From Casp-actino8 sp046082625 (GTDB lineage Bacteria > Actinomycetota > Acidimicrobiia > Acidimicrobiales > Ilumatobacteraceae), in NCBI GenBank assembly GCA_046082625.1, contig JBJTYE010000229.1, positions 1-5,625 of the forward strand: 5,625 nucleotides of DNA, given 5' to 3'. The first letter of the stretch is position 1, and each line of letters opens with the position of its first letter. Below, piece by piece: positions 4,025 through 5,625 of this stretch. The position numbers were made by a program, and so were the translations under genes. The notes beneath the pieces are model-generated. The model did no database searches. It was given only the letters and a program-made list of their open reading frames with translations, and was not told the origin of the DNA.

Positions 4025-5625
4025 ATGCGCGCCGATCGCCAGGAGTTGATCTCCCGATACTCCTTCGGTCTCGACGACTTCCAGAACGCGGCCCTCGATG
4101 TCGTGGACGACGGCCGATCGATCATCGTGGCCGCACCGACCGGAAGCGGCAAGACCGTGGTGGCCGAGTACGCCATCGCCGCGGCGCTGGCCGATGGCCG
4201 CCGAGCGTTCTACACCGCCCCGATCAAGGCCCTGTCCAATCAGAAGTTCCACGACTTGGTCCAGATCCTTGGCCGCGACCGGGTCGGGCTCCTCACCGGC
4301 GACAATTCGATCAACGGCGATGCGCCGGTGGTGGTGATGACCACCGAGGTCCTTCGCAACATGATGTACGCCAAGTCTCCGGCCCTCAACCAGGTGGCCA
4401 TCGTGGTGCTGGACGAGGTGCACTTCATCCAGGACACCTACCGCGGACCGGTGTGGGAAGAGGTGATCATCCACCTTCCGCACCACATCCAGTTGGTCTG
4501 CTTGAGCGCCACGGTGAGCAACGTGGGCGAAGTGGCTGAATGGATGTCCGAAGTACGCGGGCCGACGCGTTTCGTGGTCGAAGAGAAGCGACCCGTGGAG
4601 CTCGAGAACCACATCATGGTCGGGGAGAGGGGCCACGACGACCTCCACTTTCTTCCCGTTCTCTCCCACGGTCGGGCCAATCCGGCGATGGTTCGCTTGG
4701 AGGAGCGAGTGAGCGTTCCCCGTGGCCGTTCGCGTCAGCGCCACGCCTTGCAGACTCCGCGTCGAGTCGAAGTGGTGGAGCGGATGCGCAACGAGGATCT
4801 TCTCCCGGCGATCTACTTCATCTTCAGCCGCCAGGCCTGCGAGGAGGCGGCTCAGAGTTGCGTGACGAGCGGACTCCGCCTCACCACCCCGCTCGAGCGA
4901 AGCCGCATTGCATCCATCGTCGAGTCCCACACCGAAGGTCTCGAGCCGGACGATCTGGAGGTCCTCCGTTTCGATCGGTTCTTGGAGCAATTGGCTGCCG
5001 GTTTCGCCGCCCACCACGCCGGAATGATCCCTCCGTTCAAGGAAGCCGTCGAGGAGTGCTTCGTGAACGGACTCATCAAGGTGGTCTTCGCCACCGAGAC
5101 CCTGGCCGTCGGCCTCAACATGCCAGCGCGATCGGTGGTCATCGAGAAGCTCACGAAGTTCACCGGTGACCACCACGAATTTCTCACCGCCGGTCAGTAC
5201 ACCCAACTCACCGGCCGGGCCGGTCGCCGGGGACTGGACGAACGCGGCCACGCGGTGGTGCTGTGGAACCCCTTCGTGCGCTTCGAGCAGGTGGTGGCCC
5301 TGGTCACCAGCCGTTCTTACCGTCTCACGTCGGCGTTCCGACCCACGTACAACATGGCCGCCAATCTCATCCGGTCCTACACCCGCACCGAGGCTCGGCA
5401 CCTACTGAATCTGTCACTTGCGCAGTACCAGAGCGATCGGGACGTCGTCCGTTTGGAGGCTCGCCTGGAGAGACGACAACAGGAACTCGGCGAATGGACC
5501 GAGCGCGCTCGCAGTCCTTTCGGCGACATCGATCGGTACCGATCCCTGAAGGGCGGGGCTCAGCGGTCCACGGCCGAGGTGGAAGCGGCCCTGGCGGCCT
5601 TGCGACCAGGGGCCGTGATCCACGT
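4025..5625 (+). CDS. helY: Ski2-like DEVH-box helicase, HelY/Mtr4 type (3' partial)
   Basis: The frame stays open from ATG 4025 to the window edge, giving 533 codons. Mycobacterial HelY is about 900 residues, so the C-terminal part is missing here. It is a superfamily 2 ATP-dependent helicase, by family most likely acting on RNA in the cytoplasm. The motifs run in order: APTGSGKT (Walker A, 37-44), TAPIKALSNQK (Ia, 64-74), LLTGD (89-93), TTEVLRNMM, LDEVH (motif II, 129-133), SATVSN (motif III, 161-166), IYFIFSR (263-269), AAHHAGM (328-334), FATETLAVGLNMPAR (motif V, 355-369) and QLTGRAGRRG (motif VI, 394-403). After that come RLTSAFRPTYNMAANL, typical of the Mtr4/HelY winged-helix part, and a charged, helical stretch (about 467-495). 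About 55 less conserved residues (196-250) separate motifs III and IV. The start is one base past tatC, with a weak ribosome site, so coupled translation is likely. Confidence 0.95.
   Translation, partial: MRADRQELISRYSFGLDDFQNAALDVVDDGRSIIVAAPTGSGKTVVAEYAIAAALADGRRAFYTAPIKALSNQKFHDLVQILGRDRVGLLTGDNSINGDAPVVVMTTEVLRNMMYAKSPALNQVAIVVLDEVHFIQDTYRGPVWEEVIIHLPHHIQLVCLSATVSNVGEVAEWMSEVRGPTRFVVEEKRPVELENHIMVGERGHDDLHFLPVLSHGRANPAMVRLEERVSVPRGRSRQRHALQTPRRVEVVERMRNEDLLPAIYFIFSRQACEEAAQSCVTSGLRLTTPLERSRIASIVESHTEGLEPDDLEVLRFDRFLEQLAAGFAAHHAGMIPPFKEAVEECFVNGLIKVVFATETLAVGLNMPARSVVIEKLTKFTGDHHEFLTAGQYTQLTGRAGRRGLDERGHAVVLWNPFVRFEQVVALVTSRSYRLTSAFRPTYNMAANLIRSYTRTEARHLLNLSLAQYQSDRDVVRLEARLERRQQELGEWTERARSPFGDIDRYRSLKGGAQRSTAEVEAALAALRPGAVIH

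Noticed and set aside
3628..4176. 182-codon minus-strand frame across the tatC-helicase junction
   Set aside because: Overlaps two well-supported genes, and its sequence mirrors the complement of the Walker A region rather than a real protein.
3983..5401. 472-codon open frame on the minus strand opposite the helicase
   Set aside because: The plus strand encodes the full ordered set of Ski2-like helicase motifs. The minus frame is rich in His, Asp, Arg and Gly, has no recognisable domain, and is a typical GC-rich antisense shadow.

Overview
The window is GC-rich (roughly 60% or more by eye) and densely coded. It carries a Pup ligase gene (pafA), whose product closely matches mycobacterial PafA as I remember that sequence. 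Pupylation, GTG starts, frequent leaderless-type starts and the linked order pafA ... tat genes ... Ski2-like helicase all point to an actinobacterium (Actinomycetota). The arrangement differs from Mycobacterium and relatives. A deep-branching or uncultured lineage such as Acidimicrobiia is a reasonable guess, but the sequence alone does not prove it.

Layout, left to right: (1) bases 1-78 are the last 25 codons and stop of an upstream gene, which pathway context suggests could be prcA, though the tail is not recognisable. A 7-bp hairpin follows. (2) pafA (125-1486, +) is complete, with all the active-site residues I could check. (3) lepB (1554-2144, +) encodes type I signal peptidase. (4) A glycerophosphodiester phosphodiesterase family gene (2145-2882, -) lies convergent to lepB, and the two stop codons abut with no base between them. 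(5) A 65-bp divergent intergenic region leads to tatB/tatA-like (2948-3244, +), tatC (3241-4023, +, 4-nt overlap) and a HelY-type Ski2-like helicase (4025 to the window edge, +, 3'-truncated). These last three form one tight operon.

The genes join two themes. Protein tagging for the proteasome is represented by pafA. Envelope export is represented by lepB, which removes signal peptides, and by the Tat translocase genes tatB/A and tatC. The helicase is probably an RNA helicase that simply travels with the tat genes, as in mycobacteria. In Mycobacterium tuberculosis the order is pafA-pafB-pafC-tatA-tatC-helY. Here the two WYL-type regulator genes pafB and pafC are absent from that slot, and lepB plus an inverted phosphodiesterase gene sit there instead.

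The unit-heading genes lack a convincing Shine-Dalgarno sequence but carry TANNNT (-10-like) hexamers 6-9 nt before a start codon, exactly 6 nt for pafA and tatB. The internal gene tatC has a clear Shine-Dalgarno sequence. This suggests leaderless transcripts at the heads and coupled translation inside the operon. I see no RNA genes, mobile elements, CRISPR or integration features, and no evidence of a wholly new system. The most useful leads are the altered pafA-tat neighbourhood, the leaderless signatures, a possible 7-codon leader ORF before lepB, and the unresolved start or frame of the phosphodiesterase gene.
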